A DNA stretch of 64,000 nucleotides from Beverwykella pulmonaria (Eukaryota > Ascomycota > Dothideomycetes > Pleosporales > Melanommataceae). Positions 12,701-23,238 of this stretch are shown here, piece by piece (position 1 is the stretch's first letter; every line of letters starts with the position of its first letter). The stretch lies in contig BCHH01000007.1 of assembly GCA_001599595.1 (NCBI GenBank), forward strand, positions 2,946,263 to 3,010,262. Reading direction: 5' to 3'. The translations under genes were made by a program, and so were the position numbers. A model generated the notes under the pieces. That model saw only the letters and a program-made list of their open reading frames with translations. It did not search any database and had not been told where the DNA came from.

Positions 12701-14582
12701 TGAAGACGTCATATACTTTTATATGTTCATCGCAAGAAATCTTCCCAAGTACCCTCAGCACATCATACTTCCAGGAACATCTTTGCATCAGATTCTGGTC
12801 GGCCTTTGCAATTACCCCACAGAGGTCATAAAGGACGACTGTCAACTTTCGGTCGAATACCTGCTGTCGATCTATCATCCCCCAAATCTCCAGAGTCTCG
12901 TTCCACTCTTCGAAAAGGCCGAGTTTTATCGAGTGCTGAAGTCGGTGTATCAAGGGTCGCAGCAATATTCTAAGCTGCTTGAGACATATCTCAACGATAC
13001 TGAAAGTAAGGATGAAGTCTTTGATTGTATAGGTGACTGTCTTCGTCCTAGTCGAAACCTCAACAGGAAGCAGGTCAACGAGGTGAAAACAGTAATCGAC
13101 AACCGCGCTAGGGACTTGGCTGCTATAGATGCTTCACGAACTGCGCAGTGTCTGAAGCAATACGCTCCGGACCTTTTGAAATCAGTCTTGGATGCATTGG
13201 AAGATGATTCGGATGTCCAGTACCACTATCTGAAGTCTCTCATCGAACCCGAGTCATCTCCATCAGGAGAATCTCAACCACATAACGACGATCTCCCATC
13301 AGGATTCACAGAGCGCTATGTTCAACTTATGTGCAAGTACAACAGTACGCATGTTGCAGACTTCGTCAGCCGTTTGAATTCTGGAGACCTGCAGCTTGAT
13401 CCTGTCTTACCAGCATTAGAGAAAAGCGGGGTCATTGATGCAGCGGTTGTTCTTATGGCTCGCGACGGACTAGTCAAAAGTGCAATGGATCGTCTTGTCA
13501 AGCACCTCGGAACCCTTGAAACTGCGCTCACGGGGTTGGTGGGCGCCGCTACAGAGACGCCAGATGCCGCAAACACGGAGGAGGCAGTCCAGGATCTACT
13601 CAACGATATTCAGAAGTATGTCAAAGTTGGCATATGGCTATGCCAGGGTCAGACTAGATCTATGGAGCGATCTTCGGAGTCTTTGGCCGATAGACGGAAA
13701 TCTGCGTACGGCGAAGTACAGGAAGAAGACCTTGAGCTAGACGAACTTTTGTGGCTTGATCTCGTCGATACGGTGGTTAGATTGACTAAGAATGTCTCCG
13801 CCGCAGTCTCAGCCTTTACAACCTCACACTCTGAGTCGGCTACGGGTCAGACTGAACCCATCGACACTGCCAAAATCACAACACTTTTACGCTCTTCTGT
13901 CCAACAAACTTTCTCGGCTTTGCTGGCGTCCACCACAATTCCACCCACTAGAACACCACAACGTCGACAATCGATCACCTCTTCATCCCGTCTTTCTTTG
14001 CAGACGCGCCAATCTCAACCACAGACAAATCCTTCCTTCCTTCGCATCCTGCGCACCTTCCTCACACGCGCCACATACTCCTCTCCCTCACTCTCAGACC
14101 TCCGCTCTGTTCTCGGGGAAATTTTCGCCGCATACACGTTCGAAGAAACAATATTATCGCTCGCCAACACCTTTCTGGACAAGGAGGGCTTCAAGAGGGT
14201 AGAACACATCACGGAGCTCAGACAACGAGGATGGAGACCGCGAGGTCAAGTTTGCGAAGGATGCAAGAAGAGGGCGTGGGGACCAGGAGCCGGTGGTGGG
14301 ATCTGGGAGGCATGGGAACGAGACGGGGCGGAAAGGGCAAGGAGAAGGGCCGAAGTGGATGCTGACGAGGGAGGAAAGGGGAAGGGGAAGAGCGCGGCAA
14401 CAGGCTATGGGGAAAGCGAGAGTGAGACGGGTGTCAGCACGTTAGTGGTGTTTGCTTGTCGGCATATGTGGCACAGATCGTGCTTGGAGAAATCCAGTAC
14501 TGTAGAAGGGGATGATGGCGCCCAAGGGCAGAGGAGAGGCGTAGATGCCCGGGGAAGATTCATATGCCCTGTTTGTGTATAG
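9706..14582 (+). CDS. VPS8: Vps8, CORVET tethering-complex subunit
   Basis: Endosomal tethering protein that acts with Rab5-type GTPases in vesicle fusion. Exons are 9706-10038, 10084-10516 and 10570-14582, giving 1592 residues with consistent phases (introns of 45 and 53 nt). The N-terminus is a disordered acidic/Ser-rich region. A WD40-like propeller follows, with ASLVIGTSKGFILVFDY and, across intron 2, GPVTALAISADHSTVAGGH, a very characteristic Vps8 run. A long alpha-solenoid makes up the middle. The C-terminus ends in a RING-type finger: CEGCKK, then CRHMWHRSC, then CPVC at the last residues. The order and length match fungal Vps8. The RING has a low-complexity Gly/Arg/Lys insertion between its first and second Cys pairs. 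Confidence 0.93.
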
Positions 14583-14952
14583 GTTACATTTCTTTGAGAA
14601 GATTCAGAGTCGCAACAAGGACTTTGAATGTCACTTCGCATTCTTCATCAAGCGGCTGCGCGCTGTTGAAACTTGGAAGGATTTTGTTGATAATAATGTA
14701 GTTTGGGATCTCTTGATTGCAATCTGGTGCTGGTCGCAACTATGTTATTGGATATACTATTACTATGTTGTCTAAAGTTAGACTCATAATTATCTGGCTG
14801 CTCTTCAAAGTACCCGACAGAAAGCACTACTGGCTAAATGAGGACTAGCGTTCCTTCCTCGTGACGGCGCGTCACGCGTTTAGCCCGTCGCGTATCTTCT
14901 AGGCATCGAGGGGTCAAAGCAAAAGCATTCGCATTTGCATCCTATAGCAACA
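14583..14952. other. Intergenic region between VPS8 and FAN1
   Basis: AT-rich 3' flank of VPS8 and 5' flank of FAN1. I see no gene or repeat. Confidence 0.5.
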
Positions 14953-17616
14953 ATGGCCCTCAAGCCCTGTAGCCCCTCCAAACATAACCAAATGCTCAAT
15001 CGATACATCATTAAACACCCTAAATCCACAAACTTCGACGGCGACAAAGGCAGACCCTCGAAACGTCAACGAGTCGACGCTGAGACCCCCGAGACCACCA
15101 CCGAACCGAAAACGAAGGCATCGCCTTCCAAGTTTCAATATAGAGTTGTACCAGACTCGGATGCAGAAGATGAGGAGGAGTTGGAGGAGGAGGGGGAGAT
15201 TGTAGGAAGTCATAAGACGGATTTAGAGAGTGCACTACCGCCTGTGGGCACGGATAAAGACGCCATTGAAGAGTACGAGGCGTTTAAAGCGTCACAGACG
15301 GAGGTGACTGAGGGTACGGAAGAGCGGTTGAAGGATAGGAAGTGGATCAAGGGGATGAGCTCGATTTACGTTGATGCGTTTAATCTAGCGCTGGATACGG
15401 TGTTGGATGAGGAAAGCCATTTGTTTGACGAGGCGGAGATGAATGTCTTTAGGCAGTGGAGTGAGTTGGAGTATGAGGCGCAGTATTTGTGAGTCTGGTT
15501 TAGTTCTTCAATGTAGAGAATGGCGAGGCTAATAAGAGTCAAATGTAGGTACGTGCGACTATTTCTTCGCAAGACGGCGACATGGCATCGCATCAAGAAT
15601 ATTGGATACCATAGCGATATATCGGACCTCAACTCAGCGATTGCAATACTGCAAAAAACGAGAGACTTGCCGACATCTTCTGCAAAGGTCGAAGCACATC
15701 CAGGCGAACTGGAGCCGCCAGCTGGGACAATACTGGAAACAACTTTCACCTTTGCCGACAGGTCAGAGGATGAGATACAAACACTGGAGGAAGCATCTTC
15801 GCTGCTGAAATTGGACGAACTGAAAGCTCTTGCGAAAGATGCGAAAGTCCAGGCCCAGGGAAAGAACAAAAAGGACTTGCTCAAGGCGCTTCAACGGACG
15901 AGCCAGAAACAGGTCGGCTTAGGTTATGTCGGGTTGAAACGATCGGACACGGAATCTTCGAGACGATCATCTGCCTCTGGGGTGGGGTCAGAGACACCAG
16001 AAGAGGAGATAATTGAAGACACTGCTTCAGACGCCAACCGCGATGCGCACTTCACACGTAGAATCATGAACGAGACTGGGCCGTGCATCAGGCTATCGTT
16101 AGCACCGCTCAAACTGTTCGAAAGAGTTCATCTAGTCTTCTACCGCTCCACCGAATGGACAGAGAAGTCTCTTACAACTATCATCCTCGCCAAGATAGCG
16201 CGCCGTAACTTCCCAGAATTCATCGTATCTCGTTCCGCAAACATATTCTCGTCTCGTTCTTCTCTCCTTGAATTCGAAGCATCGATAAGAACGCAGTTCC
16301 GTATCGATAGCATCCTCGAATTTAACGGCAGACCCACCGAACAAGGGTTCCAAGAAATCATGGATATTTTTGAAGAAGTGTATCCACGCTGGAAAGCGCT
16401 TTTAAGGGAAGAACAACAAAAGGAAGATAGCATATACCAGAGCGGCGAAGGTGCATATCTCCGCCGACTATCTCCAGCGTGGGTATACACACGCATAGTG
16501 CATAAAGCAACCGCCGTCTTTGCGCGCCGGAAAGAGCATAAGCGCGAGCATGAGCTTCTTACAGAACTTTTGGAGCAACGCCTGTTCCATCATTCTCGAC
16601 GCGGAGCTTGGTACCAGCGCAAAGCTTTGTTGGAAGAGCACTATATGGCTGGTCTCGAATCGACCGACAACAGAAGCGTAGAAGTGCAAAAGAAACACTG
16701 GAAACGCATCGGCCTTCAAACATGTGAAGACGGTTTGCAAGACAACCTCGTCCACATAATCCATCACTACGACCTCCAGAAACGTGTCACAAAGCTCGAG
16801 AAAGCTCTCAAGATTGCGAAACGCGCACAACATGATTTCACACATGTACGCCTTACGAGGCCTGTCGAGGTCACCGTTGAAGGGATCCGCATCGAGCGCG
16901 AACAACCCCTCAGCAGACGGAACAGTTCACCCCACCCCAGCACTGGGAAACGCGGTATGAAGACGATATGGATAGATCCGCGGGAAGACGGCGAGTGCTC
17001 CGTCGAAGAAATGTGTCTGTCCCATTATCGAAATCTCGGCTGGAAGGGATACCACAGCGAAGGAGGTATCGTGCGCACACTGTTTGCATACCTCTTCTTC
17101 GACGTGCTGTTCATGTACGTGCCCAATGTCTTCCAGACCCCGTATCAGACCTGCCCTTTGGACCTCCACACGGATGCTTTTTATCCGTCACGCATCTCGG
17201 AGATCAACCGTCGATTGAACGACATTTCAAACGGAGACGCATCATCCATAATACAACGCATCTACACTGAACACCACGAACGGCGGACCTGCGTTGTGGG
17301 CCTCGACTGGACGTTTGCAATCGAAGATTTACTGGAGATTGCACAGTGCTTTGAGGGCCAGGCGCTCGCGACCGTGTGTAAGGTCATGGCGCAAGAATAC
17401 GGACAACGGGGTGGCGGGGTCCCGGATTTGTTTCTTTGGAAGGTTGCAGACGATGAGAATAGCGGTAGGAAGGGAGAGGTCAAGTTTGCTGAGGTCAAGA
17501 GCGAGAATGATCGGCTCAGTGATACGCAGAGGCTTTGGATTCACGTGCTCAGTGGTGCGGGGGTGAGGGTTGAGTTGTGTGGGGCGGTTGCGAAGGAGGT
17601 TAGGGTCGTGGATTGA
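14953..17616 (+). CDS. FAN1: FAN1-type structure-specific nuclease
   Basis: Nuclear endo/exonuclease for interstrand crosslink repair. Exons are 14953-15488 and 15549-17616, giving 867 residues. The intron (donor GTGAGT) joins EAQYL to YVRLFLRKTATWHRI, a strongly conserved FAN1 stretch. The start is the ATG at 14953; an in-frame TTG further upstream was ignored. After a basic, acidic-patched N-terminus there is a SAP-like helical segment (LDELKALAKDAKVQ). The central region is the TPR-like part of FAN1. The C-terminal VRR-NUC domain shows the PD-(D/E)XK residues: GVPDLFLW (Asp about 805) and FAEVK (Glu about 827, Lys about 829). All catalytic residues visible to me are present, so it looks functional. 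Confidence 0.93.
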
Positions 17617-18088
17617 GGTCACCATGTATTGGATAAGGTACCAAGTTGATACTTGGCACGTTGAAAAGAGAGGCCATACTCTCAGAATGCTCTATGTGGT
17701 TTTCCTTCCCGCGTTCACAATCCAGGCAACGGATGACGTTGCAGCGCCACTGCGGGGTCTCGAACAACGGGCCGACCATCGGTCTCTGACTCCCCCGAAC
17801 ACTCCACGAGCCAGCAACACCTTGTAGTTATCACCGGCCGCGTAAGAACCAGAGCAGGTTAGACGATGCAGTAGTCGTTGCTTGATGCCGAATCATCCGC
17901 GGCTTTTGGCAGCCCTGCGTACCTAAGTATTTCTTAGCGTTTCCTACATTTCACATTTCTCACACCTTTTCAACTTGCTTCTTTTCGTTCTCTTACTTTC
18001 TTTCATAGAGGTCTTATTTGGGTATATGTACTATCTACCTCTTTAAACACGTCCAGACATATTGCTACAAAGATTTTGGATCGTCAAT
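17617..18088. other. Intergenic region
   Basis: Between FAN1 and the MFS gene. The last 150 bp are pyrimidine-rich, as is usual just upstream of fungal start codons. Nothing else was recognised. Confidence 0.45.
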
Positions 18089-19657
18089 ATGCCGCCCCCC
18101 ACTCTGCTCACCCGCCTCTCCTCATTCCTAGGCCTCTCCTCCCTCCACGCGACCGGCCTAGACGCCTACATTATCATCACCCTGCGCTCGCTCCGCATGT
18201 TCAGCGCCGGGATCCCGTCTCTCATCCTGGCGCTCTTCTTCTCCTCGCTCTCCTTCCCCGCCTCCCGAATCGGGCTCTTCATGACCCTGACGCTCCTCGG
18301 CGATGTCATGCTCTCCCTATTTCTCACACTCGTCGCAGACCGCTTGGGACGAAGGAAAATTCTGTTCTTTGGCAGCGTGATGATGACTATTGCGGGCACA
18401 ACATTCGCCATCAGCGAAAATTTCTGGATTTTGCTACTTGCCGCCGTGGTGGGTGTGATTAGCGTCACCGGCGCGGACTGTGGGCCTTTTCGAGCGGTTG
18501 AAGAAAGCGTGTTAAGTGGCCTAACCGACGATAAGACTCGTAGCGATGTGCTAGCGTGGTACGTGACTGCAACAACGCTCGCCGGGGCGGTGGGGTCAGA
18601 GGTAGCGGGACGCGTAGTGCAGTGGGTGGAGAAGAGTTCCGGCGATGTTGTGAAAGCGTACCATGTGCTCTTTTGGGGATATGCGGGGTTTGGCGTTGTC
18701 GGGTGTGTGCTTTGCTGTGGGTTGAGTCGGAGGTGTGAGGTGGGTAATGAGAGGGGGAGGGAGATGAGTGAAGTCAGGGGGGTAGGGGCAGAGGAGGAAG
18801 AGGAGGTGTTGCTGGAGGCTATGACGCCTTCTACAACAGACGGATTCGAAGACACTCCCCTAGCCCAGGTCGACCGCAGGCACCAGACGCGGGAACCAGC
18901 CCCAACGAAGAAGAAATGGAAATCCTACATTTCGCAAATCTCATCCCCGACACTGAGAATAATGACCAAACTCTGGCCTCTCCTCGCCCTCGACTCCCTA
19001 GCCGACGGCATGACGCCATACTCCCTCATGAACTACTACGTATCGCTAAAATTCCATCTCTCGGCCTCAACCCTCGGCGACATCACCTCCGCATCGCAAT
19101 TCCTCTGCGCCGTGTCTGCCATCTTTGCCGGTCCGCTATCAAAACACATCGGGTTGATTAATACGATGGTGTTCACACATTTACCGTCTTCGATAACCTC
19201 GGCGTTTATACCCCTCCCAAGTAAGGTGGGCTGGACAGTCGGTTTATTGCTCTTTAGAGCCGCGCTGAATGCAATGGATCAAGCGCCGCGCACAGCATTT
19301 ATTGCCGCGGTTGTTAAGCCTGAAGAGCGAACTGGCGTTATGGGAATTACGTCTATGGTTCGTACACTAGCGATGAGTGTCGGACCAAGCGTAACGGGGT
19401 TGTTGGCGGGGAATGATAGATTTTGGGCGGCGTTTGTGGCGTCTGGGGTTTGTAGGGTGAGCTATGATTTGGGGCTTTGGGTGCTGTTTGTTAATGTTAA
19501 GGTGGGGGGAAAGGGGGACGAGAGTGAGAGAGATGGGGATGGGGGCGAGGGGAGTGTGGATGAGGAGGCGTGGAATGGGCTTTTGAGTGATAGTGAGGAG
19601 GACAGTAGTGTAGGAGATGAGGAAAGTAGCGTGGGGAGTGGAGGGAAGAAAATGTGA
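18089..19657 (+). CDS. Major facilitator superfamily transporter
   Basis: Single-exon membrane transporter of 522 residues. The start is the ATG at 18089 (MPPPTLLTR). About twelve hydrophobic segments are visible, split by a long charged central loop (roughly residues 215-295, Glu-rich). The MFS signature motif A appears as DRLGRRK between the second and third segments, and a later segment carries AALNAMDQAPRTAF. The C-terminal tail is acidic and Ser/Gly-rich and codes from a purine-rich stretch, so it is probably cytosolic and disordered. The substrate cannot be read from sequence, and no metabolic cluster surrounds the gene. Confidence 0.87.
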   Translation: MPPPTLLTRLSSFLGLSSLHATGLDAYIIITLRSLRMFSAGIPSLILALFFSSLSFPASRIGLFMTLTLLGDVMLSLFLTLVADRLGRRKILFFGSVMMTIAGTTFAISENFWILLLAAVVGVISVTGADCGPFRAVEESVLSGLTDDKTRSDVLAWYVTATTLAGAVGSEVAGRVVQWVEKSSGDVVKAYHVLFWGYAGFGVVGCVLCCGLSRRCEVGNERGREMSEVRGVGAEEEEEVLLEAMTPSTTDGFEDTPLAQVDRRHQTREPAPTKKKWKSYISQISSPTLRIMTKLWPLLALDSLADGMTPYSLMNYYVSLKFHLSASTLGDITSASQFLCAVSAIFAGPLSKHIGLINTMVFTHLPSSITSAFIPLPSKVGWTVGLLLFRAALNAMDQAPRTAFIAAVVKPEERTGVMGITSMVRTLAMSVGPSVTGLLAGNDRFWAAFVASGVCRVSYDLGLWVLFVNVKVGGKGDESERDGDGGEGSVDEEAWNGLLSDSEEDSSVGDEESSVGSGGKKM

Positions 19658-20764
19658 GGGTGTAAATTTGTGTGGCGTCGGATAGATTAATAGATGGTGG
19701 TTTAGACCTTTATGATATTATCCTTGGTACACCTCATCTCTGCAAGAAACATTACGTAACTTTGTAAAGCGAAATCAACATTCCTAACACTTTGCTCTAA
19801 CCAGCTGCATGGGGTAGCTAGTTACGAAGGAGCGCGTATCTGGTGAGGAAAGATCAAGCCGGCGATACAAAGCCCTACGATATCTACCAGGGGCAAGTAA
19901 ATTTTCGTTCTTTAAAAGTATCAATAAGTATTTCTCACTAAATATTAACTCCTTCATACTAGCTTGTCAGCAAGTACGAGAGATTGAATCTTTGGGTTAG
20001 AAAGTTGAATCTTGCAGTCCAGTAAATGTTTGTTAGGTGCTTACAGGATATGGGGAAGGATGTCAGTGTATAGAGAGTAGGTATAGACTATGCCGTTAAA
20101 CTTGGGGAAACCCGTTCCAGATAAGTGATAGAGAAATAAATAATGGTAATGCTAGCCTAAATACAATGTATGTGGAATTTCCACCATGGAAAGGAGAACA
20201 GGAAGTAGAAAAAATACTCCAGTGAAAGTTGTTGGGATATGGAATAACAGAATGAAATAATGAGAAGGGAGTGGGTTAGTCATTTCGATTGAGACGGGGA
20301 GGATTAACTAGAGAAAGTTTTTCCATATCTGGCACGGAATATCCAGATTTCAACTCGTCTTACACTCGTTATTTCCTTAGTCCTAATCAGTTATTAGAAT
20401 TCACACCTTTAGGGAAAGACAGAAAAGATTTGTCCACACAATCTAAGACTTAAAGAAACGAAAGGGCGTCCCAGGTTAAAAAAGGGCGTCAAACATCTTA
20501 AGTCCGAAGCTCATGCGGAACTCCACCTCACCTCGCATCGGTTTCCCAAAGAGGAATTCAGCCTTTAGTATATTCCTCTCTGACCCTCGAGGCAGATACT
20601 ATACGCTATGCAAGAGATATTAATAGTATGTAGCAGATAAATACACAAAAAGTACATAAACTCCCAAGCTACTTACTTGCAACTTAACTCCAAGCTCTCT
20701 CATACTTCCAAAAAACATCTTTCAATACCTGACTCCCCAAGATCAACTCCATCAACCTTCTACC
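19658..20764. other. AT-rich intergenic region
   Basis: No open frame of note on either strand. The composition is AT-rich relative to its neighbours, which would suit old repeat decay, but I found no recognisable element. Confidence 0.45.
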
Positions 20765-21202
20765 ATGTCGTTCATAGAATCCCCATCCGAACCCCAACTT
20801 AACACTACCGCCCTCCAAACTCTTCTCACCTCCTACCCTCCTCACAAACCGCTCCACATGCTCAACCTCCTCCGCTACCGTCCCCTCGCCGTCTACAATG
20901 CCCCATACCCGCCCTCAACTAATACCACTGCCTGCACAGGCCAAGAAGCGTATCACGACCGCTATCTACCAGCCGTAAAACCCATTCTCGAAGAAGTCGG
21001 GGCGGAGATCATCTTCATCGGGAAGGCATGGGAGGGACTGATTGTGGGCGCGGAGAAGTGGGACGAGGTCCTTATTGTCAGATATCCGAGCACAGAGACG
21101 TTTATAAATATGGCAGGGAGTGAGAGGTATAAGGGAGAGGCGGGGGTGCATAGGTTGGCGGCGTTGGGAGGGACGGGGTTGGTGCCGGTGGAGGTGAAGT
21201 GA
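20765..21202 (+). CDS. DUF1330-family small protein
   Basis: Single-exon gene of 145 residues. The features fit a dimeric alpha/beta-barrel DUF1330 protein: LHMLNLLRYRP near the N-terminus, AYHDRYLPAVKPILEEVGAE in the first helix, WDEVLIVRYPS in the central strand, and FINMAGSERYKG before the C-terminus. Such proteins are small cytosolic, possibly ligand-binding or enzymatic, with no settled function. It stands alone between two gene-poor stretches. Confidence 0.85.
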   Translation: MSFIESPSEPQLNTTALQTLLTSYPPHKPLHMLNLLRYRPLAVYNAPYPPSTNTTACTGQEAYHDRYLPAVKPILEEVGAEIIFIGKAWEGLIVGAEKWDEVLIVRYPSTETFINMAGSERYKGEAGVHRLAALGGTGLVPVEVK

Positions 21203-21666
21203 TGATGTGGATGTGAGAGGAGAGAGGAGCGGGAAAGGGGAGTTATTATTTGAGGGTATAGTGCTGAGATATATGTGCTGGAGAAGCTTGTAGCTCCCTG
21301 GATAGTCGAGTTAGCGGTGGGTTGAGTGTATCATATAAATTGCTGTCGGTTGCTGTTCGAACTGCGTAACCAAAACCATAAATTTCTAAAGCAAAATAAA
21401 TTTATGAGCAATTTCATCTAGCAGCTACAAGAAGATACTGCAAGGTTAGATGAAGCCGCTTGGGCTCTTGCTAGATCTGCGTATTGATGGGTAGTGGGAC
21501 GCCCCAATAAATGAGTGACTGAAAGACAACGCGTGTTCATCCTCCCCAACGTTCCAACTCCCATGCAGACATATCGTCGATGCACGCCGAGTTCCACTGA
21601 AACTCCATATTTGTTTTCCACCCCGAGCAGTGTGACTATAGCTGAAGACCCGAACACGCCTTCAGA

Positions 21667-21697
21667 GCGTCGTACCCAGCGTCGTACCCAGCGTCGT
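21667..21697. repeat. 12-bp tandem repeat, about 2.6 copies
   Basis: Unit GCGTCGTACCCA repeated twice perfectly, then a partial third copy. Lies in the downstream part of the minus-strand relic. Confidence 0.85.
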
Positions 21698-22913
21698 GGG
21701 AGTAAATACCGTAAACCATTTTACGCGAGAAGCTCGTCTTGCAGACATAGAACTGATCTATTTCATACACAAGGATCGAATTCGAACTTACCTTTACCCC
21801 TCGCATGCCATGCGGGTTGAAGGAATCAAGTGACACAAGCGATCCCTTCCCATCGGATGGTAAGTTGAAGCCTAAGAGTTTGTTCCAGCCGGTGCAGCTA
21901 GCGATGTTAGACATGGAAAGTTCGAATTTGCAGGCGGTGCTGTTAGTGTAGAAGATACGACCGCGTGTGTTTTCCTCAAAAACGGCGTAGTCAAAGCCGG
22001 CGCCGACGTGTTATGACGCTAGATTCCAGTCATTGATATTAGTGAGAGGGCTGGACAGGACGGAAGCGACGAGGTAGATATTCGGAGCGTGATCGACGGA
22101 GTCTGCCGTTGAGAGGAGAGAGAGAGAGGGTAGGGAAAAAAGGCGATGATGGAACGAATCGTGATGTAAAGTGGAAAGGTGATGAACTAGAATGTTGTAG
22201 AGATCTAAAGCCTTGACGCTGCAAACGTCGCATTGAAAATCTTTATTTTCCTCAATAGAGAAAGTATTTCCATGTGGAGTAAGAGGGCGAGCACAATCTC
22301 AAGCCATTATCACTAGTTCTTCTTAGTCTATATTAAAACAAAGAGGCAAAGCGCCAATGGACCAGGGCTTCGGATTCAAGGGATTCTGACTTTGTGAGCG
22401 CATCGAATTTTCCCCGCTTCCCAATCTTGTCTCCACCTCCCTGGTAGAAAGGTAGGCGGCATTTAGATGAGGCGCAGTGCCTGACTTAGGGTGCCTATGG
22501 ATCCACCTCCTCCACTCTACTACCTCCCCTCCCTTACTATATCCTTCACCAGACCTTGCCCACCTAATCAGTCACTGCTTTCTAGGACGCTCTCTTGGGT
22601 TCACTGTCTTGCGCGACTTCTCAGGGGAGTTTACCCTAAGCTTGGAGATGCTACAACCTTGGCCCACCAACCGGCATCTACTACACTGTCCTCCCAGACG
22701 GGTCTTTGGGGGACCCCGGAAAGACTGCGGATAGATACGGCAAACCTGAGGTCCGCCCCGATAATCAGTATGCGACCACACTATTGGGGTCTTACAACCC
22801 CCTAAGTCCCAACGCCATCTCTTCTACTCAATTGTCTTAGTCTAGACGGAGTCGGAGTTACCAGGCTCCGCTTCATTCCTGGTGTTGACAAAGGAATTGT
22901 GACTCACACTCGT

Positions 22914-22940
22914 ATCTATCGCATCTATCGCATCTATCGC
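22914..22940. repeat. 9-bp tandem repeat, 3 copies
   Basis: Unit ATCTATCGC repeated three times. As a multiple of three it keeps the frame, giving repeated Ile-Tyr-Arg in the plus-strand relic frame. Confidence 0.88.
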
Positions 22941-23238
22941 ATCCCCGCGGGGAAGAGTATCACCAAGACTTATTCCGCTTACGAAGACGTATATAACGTC
23001 GGCCCTCTAGCGCATTGAAGAAGCCCGAGCTGATCTAGAGAGTCAAGAGTGCGAGGTTATATTGTTCGCAAGATCCAAAATTGCCCTTCTCCTACTTATT
23101 AAGGGACTTACCTATAAAGGGAGTACTGTGCCAAGAAAAGAGATATTGCTTCAGCCATAACTGCATTGCGGCACGCTCTTCCCTCCCCAAACAGCTAAAC
23201 ATTACGTCCTGCGATTCGTCCCGTTTTCAGTCTCGGCT

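Larger units (their letters stand above)
21203..23238. other. Gene-poor region with relic fragments and short tandem repeats
   Basis: No intact gene. On the minus strand near 22005-21795 a coding-like stretch reads FDYAVFEENTRGRIFYTN and later SLDSFNPHGMRG, then meets a GTAAGT that could be a splice donor; a TAA stop precedes it. On the plus strand around 22850-23010 another coding-like run (RLRFIPGVDKGIVTHTR) contains a 9-bp tandem repeat. I cannot name either. Both look like remains of former genes or transposons. Confidence 0.4.

Noticed and set aside
18166..18855. 229-codon open frame antisense to the MFS transporter
   Set aside because: Low-complexity Ser/Thr/Pro shadow of the transporter's coding strand.
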